Source: JAKSSM01 sp045629065
Lineage (GTDB): Bacteria > Bacillota > Clostridia > Peptostreptococcales > Anaerovoracaceae
Direction: 5' to 3'
Assembly (NCBI GenBank): GCA_045629065.1
Contig: JAZQQK010000021.1
Location: 62,001 to 126,000, forward strand
DNA length: 64,000 bases
Of this stretch, positions 34,440 through 41,943 are shown piece after piece. Below the pieces are notes generated by a model, which did no database searches, was not told the origin of the DNA, and was given only the letters and a program-made list of their open reading frames with translations. Numbering within the stretch: position 1 is the first letter of the stretch; each line of letters begins with the position of its first letter. The position numbers and the translations under genes are program-made.

Positions 34440-35397
34440 CCCATTCATCCCTCCAGCTTGGTGATCCGCGATCTATTACGCTTCCATCTTCTCTGAACTC
34501 CAGTACCTTATGAATTCTTCTGAGGAATGCCTTCCACTGAAAAGGCTTCTCTTTCTGAATCCTTTCGTATTGTTCTTCCAGGCTTAGATTGGAAGTGATA
34601 TACACGGTCTTAAAACAAGCGACCTTATCCGAATATCTTGCAGGCAGGTTTATCGGATAAATGTCTAAATAGTTAAGCATACTTTCAATTTCAACTTGTC
34701 CATGGAATTCTTCAAAAACCAAAACAGGCTGCATATTGTAAGAATCAAAATTTACAGTTCCATCTTTTTTATAATTTGTAATTCTGCAAATATCGGTTCC
34801 ATCGTGCTTTTCAAAAATCATTCTTGTTTTCCCTGTACCCGGAGCGCCATATATGTATGTAACATCTAAATCCCTGTTTTCCCTTGCATACTTTTCAACC
34901 ATTATGCTGTATCTTATTACGTCCATATCCTTTATCTTAAAGGCATAGCTTGGATCTATTTTTATGATTTCAAAATTGGTTAAGCCCTGCTCTATGAGAG
35001 AAACTATTTTTTCATATCTGTTCTGACCTCTTCCGAAGACAGTTATTTCGCCTTCTTCTTCAAAGGTCTCCGGAATTGATGTTGTGGCTTTTTCCGAGTC
35101 TTTATATTTTCCTTCTTTTCTTACATAATCTCTGCACTGCTGAGGAGTACCGAGCGCTTTATCAATATGTGCTATTGACGGGAATCTGCTTTTTACTGTT
35201 TTGAATCTGCAATTGTTTTCCGTTTCCAAATACAGATGTGTATGCAGCATACCCTTATCAGTCTTTTCATCTTCCATGCAAAAGTACTTCAAAGTAAACT
35301 GGCTTAGGCATTCTCGGATGTTCTCATGTGTTATACCATGTACATCGATATTGTCGAATGTAAGTAGCCAACGTTTACATTGCTGATTATCTTCCAT
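34411..35397 (-). CDS. rep: CRESS-type replication initiator (HUH endonuclease + SF3 helicase)
   Basis: 328 residues. HUH nuclease motifs: I LLTFDN (11-16), II HTHLYLE (His52, His54) and III YVRK (Tyr91, Lys94), the single-tyrosine YxxK form used by circovirus- and geminivirus-type Reps. Superfamily 3 helicase motifs: Walker A GAPGTGKT (184-191), Walker B VLVFEEF (225-231) and motif C ITSN (267-270). It should nick a stem-loop origin and drive rolling-circle replication of the excised circle, or start transfer. ATG 35397 follows an AGGAG-type site. The stem-loop with the TAGTATTAC loop lies 40 bp upstream on the same strand. Confidence 0.92.
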   Translation of the reverse strand: MEDNQQCKRWLLTFDNIDVHGITHENIRECLSQFTLKYFCMEDEKTDKGMLHTHLYLETENNCRFKTVKSRFPSIAHIDKALGTPQQCRDYVRKEGKYKDSEKATTSIPETFEEEGEITVFGRGQNRYEKIVSLIEQGLTNFEIIKIDPSYAFKIKDMDVIRYSIMVEKYARENRDLDVTYIYGAPGTGKTRMIFEKHDGTDICRITNYKKDGTVNFDSYNMQPVLVFEEFHGQVEIESMLNYLDIYPINLPARYSDKVACFKTVYITSNLSLEEQYERIQKEKPFQWKAFLRRIHKVLEFREDGSVIDRGSPSWRDEWDGCQGQIDC

Positions 35398-35436
35398 GTA
35401 AGAATTCTCCTTTTATTGTGCGACGTGCGACTTAAT

Positions 35437-35468
35437 CGCGCTAAAGGGTAATACTAACCTTTAGCGCG
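35437..35468 (-). other. Candidate replication/nicking origin: stem-loop with TAGTATTAC loop
   Basis: Perfect 11-bp arms CGCGCTAAAGG (35437-35447) and CCTTTAGCGCG (35458-35468) with a 10-nt loop. On minus the loop reads TTAGTATTAC. TAGTATTAC is the nonanucleotide at circovirus/cyclovirus-type origins, where Rep nicks. It sits directly upstream of rep. Confidence 0.85.
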
Positions 35469-35546
35469 GGCAGCCTTACGGCTCTGGTGCTAAACAATAT
35501 CTTTTAAGGATATTGTTCTTAACGCACACATAGCCAACGGCTGCCC
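35468..35546. repeat. Long imperfect stem-loop beside the origin
   Basis: Outer arms GGGCAGCC (35468-35475) and GGCTGCCC (35539-35546), inner arms CAATATC/GATATTG (35495-35501, 35509-35515), with partly paired sequence between. The whole 79 bp can fold as one hairpin. A lagging-strand origin or oriT feature is possible. Confidence 0.6.
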
Positions 35547-35872
35547 TATGCTGCGCCTTTCTTACCGATTATCTCGATAGAAGTAGCCTTTGCACTGAAG
35601 GCAAAATCCCTGCCACTCTGATAAACAGTAGCTTCAAGGCCGGCGAACTTGCATTCGGAATATCCTTCTACATGATCTACCACAGGATCACCCGGAATGC
35701 GTACGCCAATTTTCTCGAAATTCTTTTCCGGAAGCGTAACAGTATAACGGTATCCTTCAAGATGATCTGTCTTGTTGCCATCCTTGTACTCATACACCGG
35801 AGCAACATCTACAAGCCAAAATTTTCTGCCGAATGTCTTATCAACATCCACCTTAATGTCTGAAAGTTTCAT
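35546..35872 (-). CDS. Element-borne small protein, possibly DUF961-like
   Basis: 108 residues, ATG 35872 behind GGGAGG. It is beta-rich (RYTVTLPEKNFEKIGVRIPG, then EATVYQSGRDFAFSAKATSIEIIGKK). Position upstream of rep and ftsK matches the DUF961 genes of Tn916-like elements; sequence identity with that family is not something I can confirm. It ends at the long stem-loop. It could be a single-strand DNA-binding or accessory replication protein. Confidence 0.65.
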   Translation of the reverse strand: MKLSDIKVDVDKTFGRKFWLVDVAPVYEYKDGNKTDHLEGYRYTVTLPEKNFEKIGVRIPGDPVVDHVEGYSECKFAGLEATVYQSGRDFAFSAKATSIEIIGKKGAA

Positions 35873-35898
35873 TTTGAAAATCCTCCCTTCTTTCAGAA

Positions 35899-35938
35899 AA
35901 AAGTAACTGCGATGAATTGATTTACATCGCAGCTACAT
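35899..35938 (-). terminator. Attenuator-like terminator ahead of the DUF961-like gene
   Basis: On minus: CTGCGATG/CATCGCAG stem with a 10-nt loop and further pairs, then TTTTTT, directly before the ribosome site of the gene at 35546-35872. The layout matches the terminator ahead of int. Confidence 0.65.
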
Positions 35939-36019
35939 TTTCCTATGAAAGTCTACTTTCGTCTTGGGCACTTTGCCCAAAACTTTTACTTCGCATTCTT
36001 TATAACGAAGTTACTTTCG

Positions 36020-36304
36020 CTAATATAATTCCAGAAAAGAAATAAGTTCTTCGTCTGAAATATGTACGAACCTGCGAATTTCTGCAAGGGTGTGAATCTG
36101 CGTAAGTTTACGCTGCCCCTTATAGATCTTATAAAAAGTACTCACATCGATCCCGGCTTCAATGGCAAACTGAGATATACTAAGTCCTGATATCTCTACC
36201 AACTTGATGATTGCATCCTGAGGATCTTTACATTTCGCAAGTCTGTTATCTCCTGTATTATTTGTTTTGTGTCCGTTAGCTTTCGATTCTGAATAAAGAC
36301 TCAC
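36020..36304 (-). CDS. HTH (XRE-like) regulator of the element
   Basis: 94 residues from GTG 36304, whose first bases overlap the stop codon of a short upstream reading frame. The segment ISQFAIEAGIDVSTFYKIYKGQRKL is a helix-turn-helix of the Cro/C1 type. It probably controls the rep-ftsK-xis operon. An earlier ATG does not fit; AGGG lies seven bases upstream of the GTG. Confidence 0.7.
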   Translation of the reverse strand: MSLYSESKANGHKTNNTGDNRLAKCKDPQDAIIKLVEISGLSISQFAIEAGIDVSTFYKIYKGQRKLTQIHTLAEIRRFVHISDEELISFLELY

Positions 36305-36357
36305 TCAGAATCCCTGCGACTGAACCGGAGGCTGCAAATGAAAAACAAATAGTCCAT
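36301..36357 (-). CDS. Short leader reading frame (18 codons)
   Basis: GAAGGGAG is followed by ATG 36357 and encodes MDYLFFICSLRFSRRDSE, with its TGA overlapping the GTG of the HTH gene (GTGA). Good ribosome site and stop-start overlap suggest a leader that couples translation of the regulator. Nothing else supports a functional peptide. Confidence 0.4.
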   Translation of the reverse strand: MDYLFFICSLRFSRRDSE

Positions 36358-36496
36358 AGGCATTCTCCCTTCAATCTGATAACGATAAATTTTTACTACA
36401 AGCAATAACGAATAGGTCTGCATTCCGTAGAAGTAACTTCTACAAAATCAGCAGTTCCGGCCTTGCAAGCAGCTATCGAATCTTAATCTCCTGTAA

Positions 36497-36523
36497 TAAA
36501 AAAGCATAGGTCAAAACCTATAC
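36497..36523 (-). terminator. Minus-strand terminator in element
   Basis: GTATAGGT/ACCTATGC stem (one G-U pair), 4-nt loop, then T6 on minus. It isolates the regulator gene from upstream transcription. Confidence 0.7.
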
Positions 36524-36587
36524 TTTATCTGTGTTTATGCTATTTTAGGCAACACTAAAATAGGTGTATAAAATCTCCTTTACTTTA

Positions 36588-36623
36588 CGATCCTAACTTG
36601 GCAGATAGTTGGATCGCTTTTTT
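36588..36623 (+). terminator. Plus-strand terminator without an upstream plus gene
   Basis: CGATCC-AACT/AGTTGGATCG stem with one bulge, then C and T6 on plus. All genes here are minus, so it may end a small antisense RNA. Confidence 0.6.
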
Positions 36624-36693
36624 AATATGGCATAATGCCAAAAATCTCCTGTATCTAATATGTATAGTATAGCATATCAAGATATCCTTGCAA

Positions 36694-36726
36694 AGAAAAA
36701 CGCCGAAACGCTTTAGAATTCCGGCA
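36694..36726 (-). terminator. Terminator after the nucleotidyltransferase gene
   Basis: GCCGGAA/TTTCGGC-type stem, about 10-nt loop, GTTTTTC tail on minus; plus also has a T-rich tail. Confidence 0.65.
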
Positions 36727-36761
36727 TTTTTATCATTTTGTATATGCTATCATATACACTT

Positions 36762-37394
36762 CTATTTATCTGCAAAGAAGTTTTCTGCGATTACACGTTC
36801 CTTCTTTGTCAGACTTTCTATAACGACGTTCAGCTTTTCTCGGTCAAGATACGGCAAAATGTTCTGCACCGCATTCATATCTTTTTCGCTCTTCTTGCCG
36901 CGGCTTTCATTGATTACAACTTTGTGTACAGCATAAGCTTCCGGTGTTGGAACCGTAATATTCATATCAAACAGTGGCACCGTTATAGTATGCTGCTTCA
37001 GCATTCCTACGTGATGCAAAGCCTGGGCATTAACTCCAAGATTAGTTTTAATAACGGGATCTACGCCGGAACCTTTCTGCTCAATCAAGAATTCTATCTC
37101 CATAAGATCCGGAGTGTAGATCTTTGTTGTTTCGTTCATAACATCATAATCTACAGTGTATCCGTTTTCCTGAGCTATCGTGCTTAGGTTTACTTTCTCT
37201 GTCGGCTTTCTCATGTTCTTTACAAGAAAGTCTATATCCAGAGTTCTTATCATAGCAGAATAGTCAGGAAGAACTCCGCCCTGGGCATAGATGTATTCGC
37301 ACCAACTGCCTATTACGATTACATGCTCCAGAAGATCATTATCGTGCAAAAGCTTTATGAACTTCCAAAACGCCTGATAATTCATTTCTTCCAT
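36762..37394 (-). CDS. Nucleotidyltransferase-fold protein (toxin/abortive-infection type)
   Basis: 210 residues. Polymerase-beta-like nucleotidyltransferase core: Gly29-Ser30 in VIVIGSWCEYIYA, then Asp53 and Asp55 in TLDIDFLV. An EIEFLIEQ strand later may give the third acid. Such proteins include MenA/AbiEii-type toxins that modify tRNA or other targets. It starts three bases after the stop of a 97-residue partner, and both follow one promoter with repeated operator-like boxes. Toxin function is inference. Confidence 0.75.
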   Translation of the reverse strand: MEEMNYQAFWKFIKLLHDNDLLEHVIVIGSWCEYIYAQGGVLPDYSAMIRTLDIDFLVKNMRKPTEKVNLSTIAQENGYTVDYDVMNETTKIYTPDLMEIEFLIEQKGSGVDPVIKTNLGVNAQALHHVGMLKQHTITVPLFDMNITVPTPEAYAVHKVVINESRGKKSEKDMNAVQNILPYLDREKLNVVIESLTKKERVIAENFFADK

Positions 37395-37397
37395 TTA

Positions 37398-37691
37398 CTA
37401 TTTCACCACCTTCTGAATTTTCTTAAGCTGCGAATCAATTTCGCGAAGTGATTTTTTAAGGCTTCTGCGTCTGTCGATTTTCTTTGAAAGATCATCTACA
37501 TCTGCTGCATTAACATACTTGCTGACAACCTTATCGCCTTCACGATGTTGAAGATAATAGCAACAGGAACCATGAATCATCTTCTTTGATAAACAGCCTT
37601 GTGGTAATTCATTATATTCAGACTGCATCCGGGATTGCATCCGAAGCAGCCTATCTTTTTCCTCAATTAATACTTCATCTAATACTGCCAT
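37398..37691 (-). CDS. Small partner of the nucleotidyltransferase (possible antitoxin)
   Basis: 97 residues, ATG 37691 behind AGGG. It is charged and helical (KDRLLRMQSRMQSEYNELPQG, C-terminal KKSLREIDSQLKKIQKVVK coiled coil), with a central CCYYLQHREGDKVVSKYV hairpin. I do not recognise a named family. First gene of the pair, with inverted GTGGGTTG/CAACCCAC boxes over its promoter, which suits an autoregulated antitoxin or accessory DNA-binding protein. Confidence 0.65.
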   Translation of the reverse strand: MAVLDEVLIEEKDRLLRMQSRMQSEYNELPQGCLSKKMIHGSCCYYLQHREGDKVVSKYVNAADVDDLSKKIDRRRSLKKSLREIDSQLKKIQKVVK

Positions 37692-37725
37692 ATCTACACC
37701 CTACTTTTCTTAATATTTGTATTTT

Positions 37726-37791
37726 GTGGGTTGTAAGTATATTAACATTTTTCAACCCACTTGTCAAATATTTTTAATTTTGTAGGTTGTA
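37726..37791 (-). promoter_or_regulatory. Promoter with operator repeats for the nucleotidyltransferase pair
   Basis: On minus: TTGACA (37762-37767), 17 bp, TAATAT (37739-37744). Inverted boxes GTGGGTTG (37726-37733) and CAACCCAC (37753-37760) flank the -10, and a third box GTAGGTTGTAA starts at 37782. Confidence 0.7.
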
Positions 37792-37904
37792 ATAATTTGG
37801 CCCATAAATAGCAACATCCCGCATGGTACGCATTGTTAAGAGGCGCGCGGGAGTCTTTAGCAAGTTTTATAATATATCAAATTTTATAAAATACAATAGT
37901 TTAA

Positions 37905-38600
37905 TTAAACAGTCCCTCTTTCAAGCTTCTCAGCCATTTCAATTGCGGCCTTCTTAATTGTTGCCAACGAATCATTTTTATCCGTCTTTGTCATGGTTTT
38001 ATTTATCATATCAAAGACATAAAAATCATCCCACGCATCAATATAAACTATATCAAAGATTTTTTCATATACTTCCGCAATGCGCAACACATTCCGGAAT
38101 ATCTGATCTATCTCATATTCTTCGTAATAACCGCCATTATGGATAAGCACATACAGTGCAAAGGAACTGCAGTTTTGATATCCGCCTTCATTCAGAAGCT
38201 TATACTTTTTCTCAATGGCGTCAGTGATTAAGTCCACTCCTTCCCGATCCATTCCATATGAACAACCAATAATTTTATCAGTTGGAACTCCGCCAATCTT
38301 GCCATACAAAAGTAATCTCGTGCCATCAGAACAAAAACTCAATATTCGATTTTTATCTATTTCTTTAGCATTCTTTTTTAATAAATGCTTGGAAAAGAAA
38401 GAATCCTTTTCTGCATCAAGAGGATGAATAGCTCTCGTTACTTCCACACCAATGCTGCCATCATCAGAAATAAAATCCGGACGTTCACTTTTTATTAAAT
38501 TATCATACTTGTCCGGGAATATATAACCCAACGTTACCTTTGCTAAACATTCATAATAATTTCCGGAAAAGTTGTGGGATTTATTTGCAGGGAACGGCAT
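37905..38600 (-). CDS. Putative PD-(D/E)XK-like nuclease of the restriction module
   Basis: 231 residues, ATG 38600 behind AGAGGA. The segment ERPDFISDDGSIGVEVTRAI has Asp42 and Glu53-Val-Thr55, like the Asp...Glu-x-Lys/Thr core of PD-(D/E)XK nucleases. The rest has alternating helices and strands (VLIHNGGYYEEYEIDQIF). It is the last gene of the DpnII-like cluster, 29 bp after the GIY-YIG gene. A second nuclease or defence accessory role is inferred. Confidence 0.5.
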   Translation of the reverse strand: MPFPANKSHNFSGNYYECLAKVTLGYIFPDKYDNLIKSERPDFISDDGSIGVEVTRAIHPLDAEKDSFFSKHLLKKNAKEIDKNRILSFCSDGTRLLLYGKIGGVPTDKIIGCSYGMDREGVDLITDAIEKKYKLLNEGGYQNCSSFALYVLIHNGGYYEEYEIDQIFRNVLRIAEVYEKIFDIVYIDAWDDFYVFDMINKTMTKTDKNDSLATIKKAAIEMAEKLERGTV

Positions 38601-38629
38601 ATTGATTTCCTCTTTACATTTGACAGGAA

Positions 38630-39331
38630 TTATTCATCAAGATATTTAATGAAATCTTTTAATGGCTTATTATCTTTTGTCCGCCAATAGCGTTTCCCAT
38701 TAACTGCACCACCTCGTACGATTTCGCCCGCAGTAGAAGGTGAACCCAACTCAATATTTTTTATAACCACATCATTTTTGATAAGCTCAGCATACTTTTT
38801 TCTAAGATGTTTAATGTGAGGCTCGTTGGAATAAATTTTTGGATCTATAACTGACCCTTCCAAAAGTATATATGTATTCCCATTTTCTACCCGCATCTTT
38901 CCATTACATATTCCGTTATCCAAATAGAAGATTTCATCAGTCTCAACAATATACTTGCCTTTATATTCCGGAGATTTCTTTGCTTCTTCCGAATCGTCTT
39001 CGTCCGGGGCATCAATTTCAGCATCGCCAATTAATCCAGCTAAATCTTTTAAATATTCTAATGCTTTATCTGGTTTAATATTAAAGAACTCTCTGCTTGG
39101 ATTAATTCTTTTATCAGCTAACTCTGTAAGCATCTTATGAATATTCTTTTCAAGCTCATCATACTTTGAAGTCTTAACAGTTGCATAGATTTCATAAGGC
39201 AGAGGGATGGCTGTGTTATATAATTCTTTGGAGCGGATATCCACAGGTCTTGAAGATTTCCCTATTTTCACCCAATCCTCTCTAAAGCTTGGATTTGTTA
39301 ATATGTATACATATCCTTTTTCTTTTTTCAT
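38630..39331 (-). CDS. GIY-YIG (T5orf172) domain protein with DUF4357-type C-terminus
   Basis: 233 residues from ATG 39331, preceded by AGGTGG at five bases. The N-terminus GYVYILTNPSF...WVKIGKSSRPVDIRSKELY is the T5orf172 variant of the GIY-YIG nuclease; a downstream Arg and Glu are present. The C-terminal part (GSPSTAGEIVRGGAVNGKRYWRTK) matches DUF4357-like domains seen in defence proteins. It follows the restriction endonuclease with no gap, so it belongs to the restriction operon. It may cut modified or unmodified DNA. Confidence 0.8.
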   Translation of the reverse strand: MKKEKGYVYILTNPSFREDWVKIGKSSRPVDIRSKELYNTAIPLPYEIYATVKTSKYDELEKNIHKMLTELADKRINPSREFFNIKPDKALEYLKDLAGLIGDAEIDAPDEDDSEEAKKSPEYKGKYIVETDEIFYLDNGICNGKMRVENGNTYILLEGSVIDPKIYSNEPHIKHLRKKYAELIKNDVVIKNIELGSPSTAGEIVRGGAVNGKRYWRTKDNKPLKDFIKYLDE

Positions 39332-39340
39332 GGTGGCCAC

Positions 39341-40273
39341 CTATTTCTTTCCGTACTCTTTCCTGTCTTCCGCAACCATTAATAATTCTTCGTTGTTAGA
39401 AAAATTATAAGTTACAACATTATTGGAAGAACGGAATAGTTTGTTGAATATGCCATTTTCCATGTCCTTAATATTGTATAAGTTTTCTAAAACATTAAAT
39501 GTTTCTTCCAAATTTCTTCTTGCACTAACCCAACCTGCACCATCTGTAATCCATACAAATTTGAAGCCTTTAATTCCAGAAGATTCCTCAGTAATCATTT
39601 TATAGCTTCTTGCCGTCTCATTTAATTTTGATCCTCCGCCTGTATAAAAATTGGTTTCGATTACATAAATCGCATCTTTAGTTTTTACGACAAAATCCCA
39701 TCTTTTTGTTGAAGTACCTTCTGCAGATATTTTTGAAAGATCGATATTCCACTTTCTTTCTATTTCAGTTAAATACATCTCTTTATAATACTCAACATTT
39801 GACTTCTTTAAAAAACTCTCAACAAGGTCTTCCATTTGATGTCCGCCGCGGTTTTTCCTTCCGTTTGAACCTAAACCCACCTCGACTCCAGTTACATAGT
39901 CAAACAAATTGCTAATGATATGATTCTGTAGCATATCGAACAATCCTGTTTTATGCATAAAATACTTATACTGCTCAATGCTTTGTGTTTTACAATCAAA
40001 CCTATAATTTACTGCGCCGCTATCGTCTTGGCAAAATATTTCACTACTTCTTACAGCTAACAAAATTGGAATAGCTTTAAGACAGTTTGGATAACTCTTT
40101 ATAATGTCATCAAATTCTGCTTCTATGTTTTTCGAACCTATCAGCGCATTCAAGATGTTAATCTCAACTTTTAACTCATTCGCGTTCTCATACACTTTAT
40201 CAAAATCTGTATAATAATCGTACCCATTTATCGATTCTCTAAATGTTGAAAGCCATTCATTAAAGTTTCTCAT
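39341..40273 (-). CDS. dpnB: DpnII-type restriction endonuclease (GATC)
   Basis: 310 residues, the normal size for DpnII/MboI-family enzymes. The nuclease core WDFVVKTKDAIYVIETNFYTGGGSKLNETARSYK-type region lies at about 200-235 (Asp, then Glu-x-Asn). Earlier QMEDLVESFL is also typical. It should cleave unmethylated GATC. It overlaps the upstream methylase gene by 14 bp. Confidence in specificity rests on the full M-A-B gene order matching the Streptococcus DpnII locus. Confidence 0.88.
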   Translation of the reverse strand: MRNFNEWLSTFRESINGYDYYTDFDKVYENANELKVEINILNALIGSKNIEAEFDDIIKSYPNCLKAIPILLAVRSSEIFCQDDSGAVNYRFDCKTQSIEQYKYFMHKTGLFDMLQNHIISNLFDYVTGVEVGLGSNGRKNRGGHQMEDLVESFLKKSNVEYYKEMYLTEIERKWNIDLSKISAEGTSTKRWDFVVKTKDAIYVIETNFYTGGGSKLNETARSYKMITEESSGIKGFKFVWITDGAGWVSARRNLEETFNVLENLYNIKDMENGIFNKLFRSSNNVVTYNFSNNEELLMVAEDRKEYGKK

Positions 40274-41036
40274 TATGCGATCCTTTCCTATTTTTAGAAG
40301 ACACCTTTGCCGCCATTATCCTCTTTTCAGATAGCTCTATATACTTTTGCTCCGTATCAATCCCAACAAAACTTCTATTATTCCGTATTGCCACTACCCC
40401 CGTAGTCCCCGAACCGCAAAACGGATCTAACACTTTGTATCCATCCTGTGTAGTTGCAAGAATTATTCTTTCAAGGATGTATTCAGGCTTTTGCGTTGGA
40501 TGCTTGCCAAATCGTTTTTCTTTTTGTGGAGTAAGAGGACCACTCCACACATCTTTCATTTGTTTTCCCCCATTCATTTCTTTCATCAATTTGTAATCGA
40601 AATAGTATTTCTTTTTATTTTTTACTGCCCAAATTATCGTTTCTGTAGAATGAGTAAAACACTTGCACGCCAAATTTGGAGGGGGATTTAATTTTTGCCA
40701 GGTAATATTATTTACAATAGTGAACCCTTCTTGCTGCAATGCCATTCCAATTGAGTAGATATTATGAAATGTTCCAGAAATAAAAATGGAACCTGTTTCT
40801 TTCAACAATCTATAACACTGCCGTATCCATTCCCGATTAAATTCGTGGACCTCTTCTACGGTTCTTGCAATGTCCCAATCGCCTTTTTTCACAGATACCA
40901 TTTTTCCACCTTGACATGTTATTCCGTCTTTTGTAGATAAAAAATAAGGTGGATCTGCAAAAACAAGATCTATTGAGCCAGGCTTCATTTTTGACATTTT
41001 TTTAATACAATCTTCTTTATAAAGCTTATATGTCAT
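40260..41036 (-). CDS. dpnA: DNA adenine methyltransferase, DpnA type
   Basis: 258 residues. Beta-class N6-adenine methylase with DPPYFLS (motif IV) near the N-terminus and DPFCGSGTTG (motif I) near the C-terminus. In DpnII systems DpnA methylates GATC and also single-stranded DNA, protecting incoming DNA during transfer. Single-strand activity would suit a rolling-circle element. The start overlaps the dpnM end by 11 bp. Confidence 0.92.
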   Translation of the reverse strand: MTYKLYKEDCIKKMSKMKPGSIDLVFADPPYFLSTKDGITCQGGKMVSVKKGDWDIARTVEEVHEFNREWIRQCYRLLKETGSIFISGTFHNIYSIGMALQQEGFTIVNNITWQKLNPPPNLACKCFTHSTETIIWAVKNKKKYYFDYKLMKEMNGGKQMKDVWSGPLTPQKEKRFGKHPTQKPEYILERIILATTQDGYKVLDPFCGSGTTGVVAIRNNRSFVGIDTEQKYIELSEKRIMAAKVSSKNRKGSHNEKL

Positions 41037-41850
41037 AATTATAAATTAAAACCTCTTTGCCTTTTCTTGAATCAGCATTACGGTTAATCATTCTTTTTAC
41101 ATCTAATTCTTTTATTGAATAATTCTTATACAACTCTCTAACCAATGGAACATCGTTATTTGATAACAAAACCTTAACACCTTTATGATCAAGCCTTTCA
41201 AACAAAGCTGCCAACCTCTTATGGTCATTTATTGTGAATCCTTCTTTTGTATAATCTGTAAAAGATGCGGTTATGCTTTCTGGAACGTATGGACTATCAA
41301 AATAAACAAAATCGCCAGATTGAACATTTTCACAAACATCTTCAAAGTCTCCGCAAAGTATTTCAATTTCATTATCATTGAAATACTTTGAAATCTCTAT
41401 GATATTATCTTGATCAATAGACATACCTTTCTTACGATTATTAAATGGAACATTAAAAAGTCCTTTAGCATTAACTCTATATAAGCCATTAAAACAATGC
41501 TTATTAAGCCATATCATCAATGCTGCACACTCTGTATCAATTTCATTATTCTGTATTTTCGTATTATAGCGTTCTCTTACTTCATAATAATACTCGCTAT
41601 TTGCTTCTTTTGAATCGTACTTATTCACATCAGCTATTAGTTCCAATGGATTACTTTTTATTTGTAGGTACAAATTAATTAACTGTTCATTACAATCGTT
41701 AATTATTGCCCGTTTAGGACACACTGAAAATAACAACGCACCGCCACCTATAAATGGCTCAAAATAATTTAAGTATTCATTTGGCATTAATGCCTGGATG
41801 GCGTCTAATAATTGCGATTTACCACCGGCCCATTTTAATACTGGTTTCAT
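41026..41850 (-). CDS. dpnM: DNA adenine methyltransferase, Dam/DpnM type (GATC)
   Basis: 274 residues. Alpha-class Dam family: KWAGGKSQLLDAI at the N-terminus (SAM site), NYFEPFIGGGALLF and the catalytic DSPY in FVYFDSPYVPES. It methylates adenine in GATC to protect the host from DpnB. First gene of the restriction operon, near the lysS-proximal end of the element. Confidence 0.93.
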   Translation of the reverse strand: MKPVLKWAGGKSQLLDAIQALMPNEYLNYFEPFIGGGALLFSVCPKRAIINDCNEQLINLYLQIKSNPLELIADVNKYDSKEANSEYYYEVRERYNTKIQNNEIDTECAALMIWLNKHCFNGLYRVNAKGLFNVPFNNRKKGMSIDQDNIIEISKYFNDNEIEILCGDFEDVCENVQSGDFVYFDSPYVPESITASFTDYTKEGFTINDHKRLAALFERLDHKGVKVLLSNNDVPLVRELYKNYSIKELDVKRMINRNADSRKGKEVLIYNYDI

Positions 41851-41873
41851 TAACTAATCCCTATAATAAATAA

Positions 41874-41897
41874 GGGCCCGACATTCCTGCCGAGCCC
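41874..41897 (-). terminator. Hairpin between lysS/att end and dpnM
   Basis: GGGC-CG/CG-GCCC stem with one mismatch and a 10-nt loop, then TTATTTATTAT on minus. It may serve as the replacement terminator for lysS. Confidence 0.5.
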
Positions 41898-41943
41898 GTT
41901 TTCTGAAGTGCCTTTTCTCTGTAAAATCTTATACTTACATCGA

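Larger units (their letters stand above)
36358..36761. other. Non-coding control segment of the element
   Basis: No convincing gene. It holds a perfect 9-bp inverted repeat CTATTTTAG/CTAAAATAG (36540-36563), a minus-strand terminator, a plus-strand terminator and, on the minus strand, three GGAG-type ribosome-site-like motifs without long frames. A small RNA could arise here. Confidence 0.5.

Noticed and set aside
33700..34464. Long plus-strand open frame opposite the FtsK-like gene
   Set aside because: The minus frame has Walker motifs and a ribosome site; the plus frame is a by-product of its codon use.
33102..35397. FtsK-like plus Rep as a plain Tn916 orf21-orf20 relaxase pair
   Set aside because: The Rep has an SF3 helicase domain and YxxK motif, which Tn916 Orf20-type relaxases lack.
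35468..35546. Long hairpin as a tRNA or other structured RNA gene
   Set aside because: No cloverleaf, no T-loop consensus and no anticodon arm; it is a single long stem.
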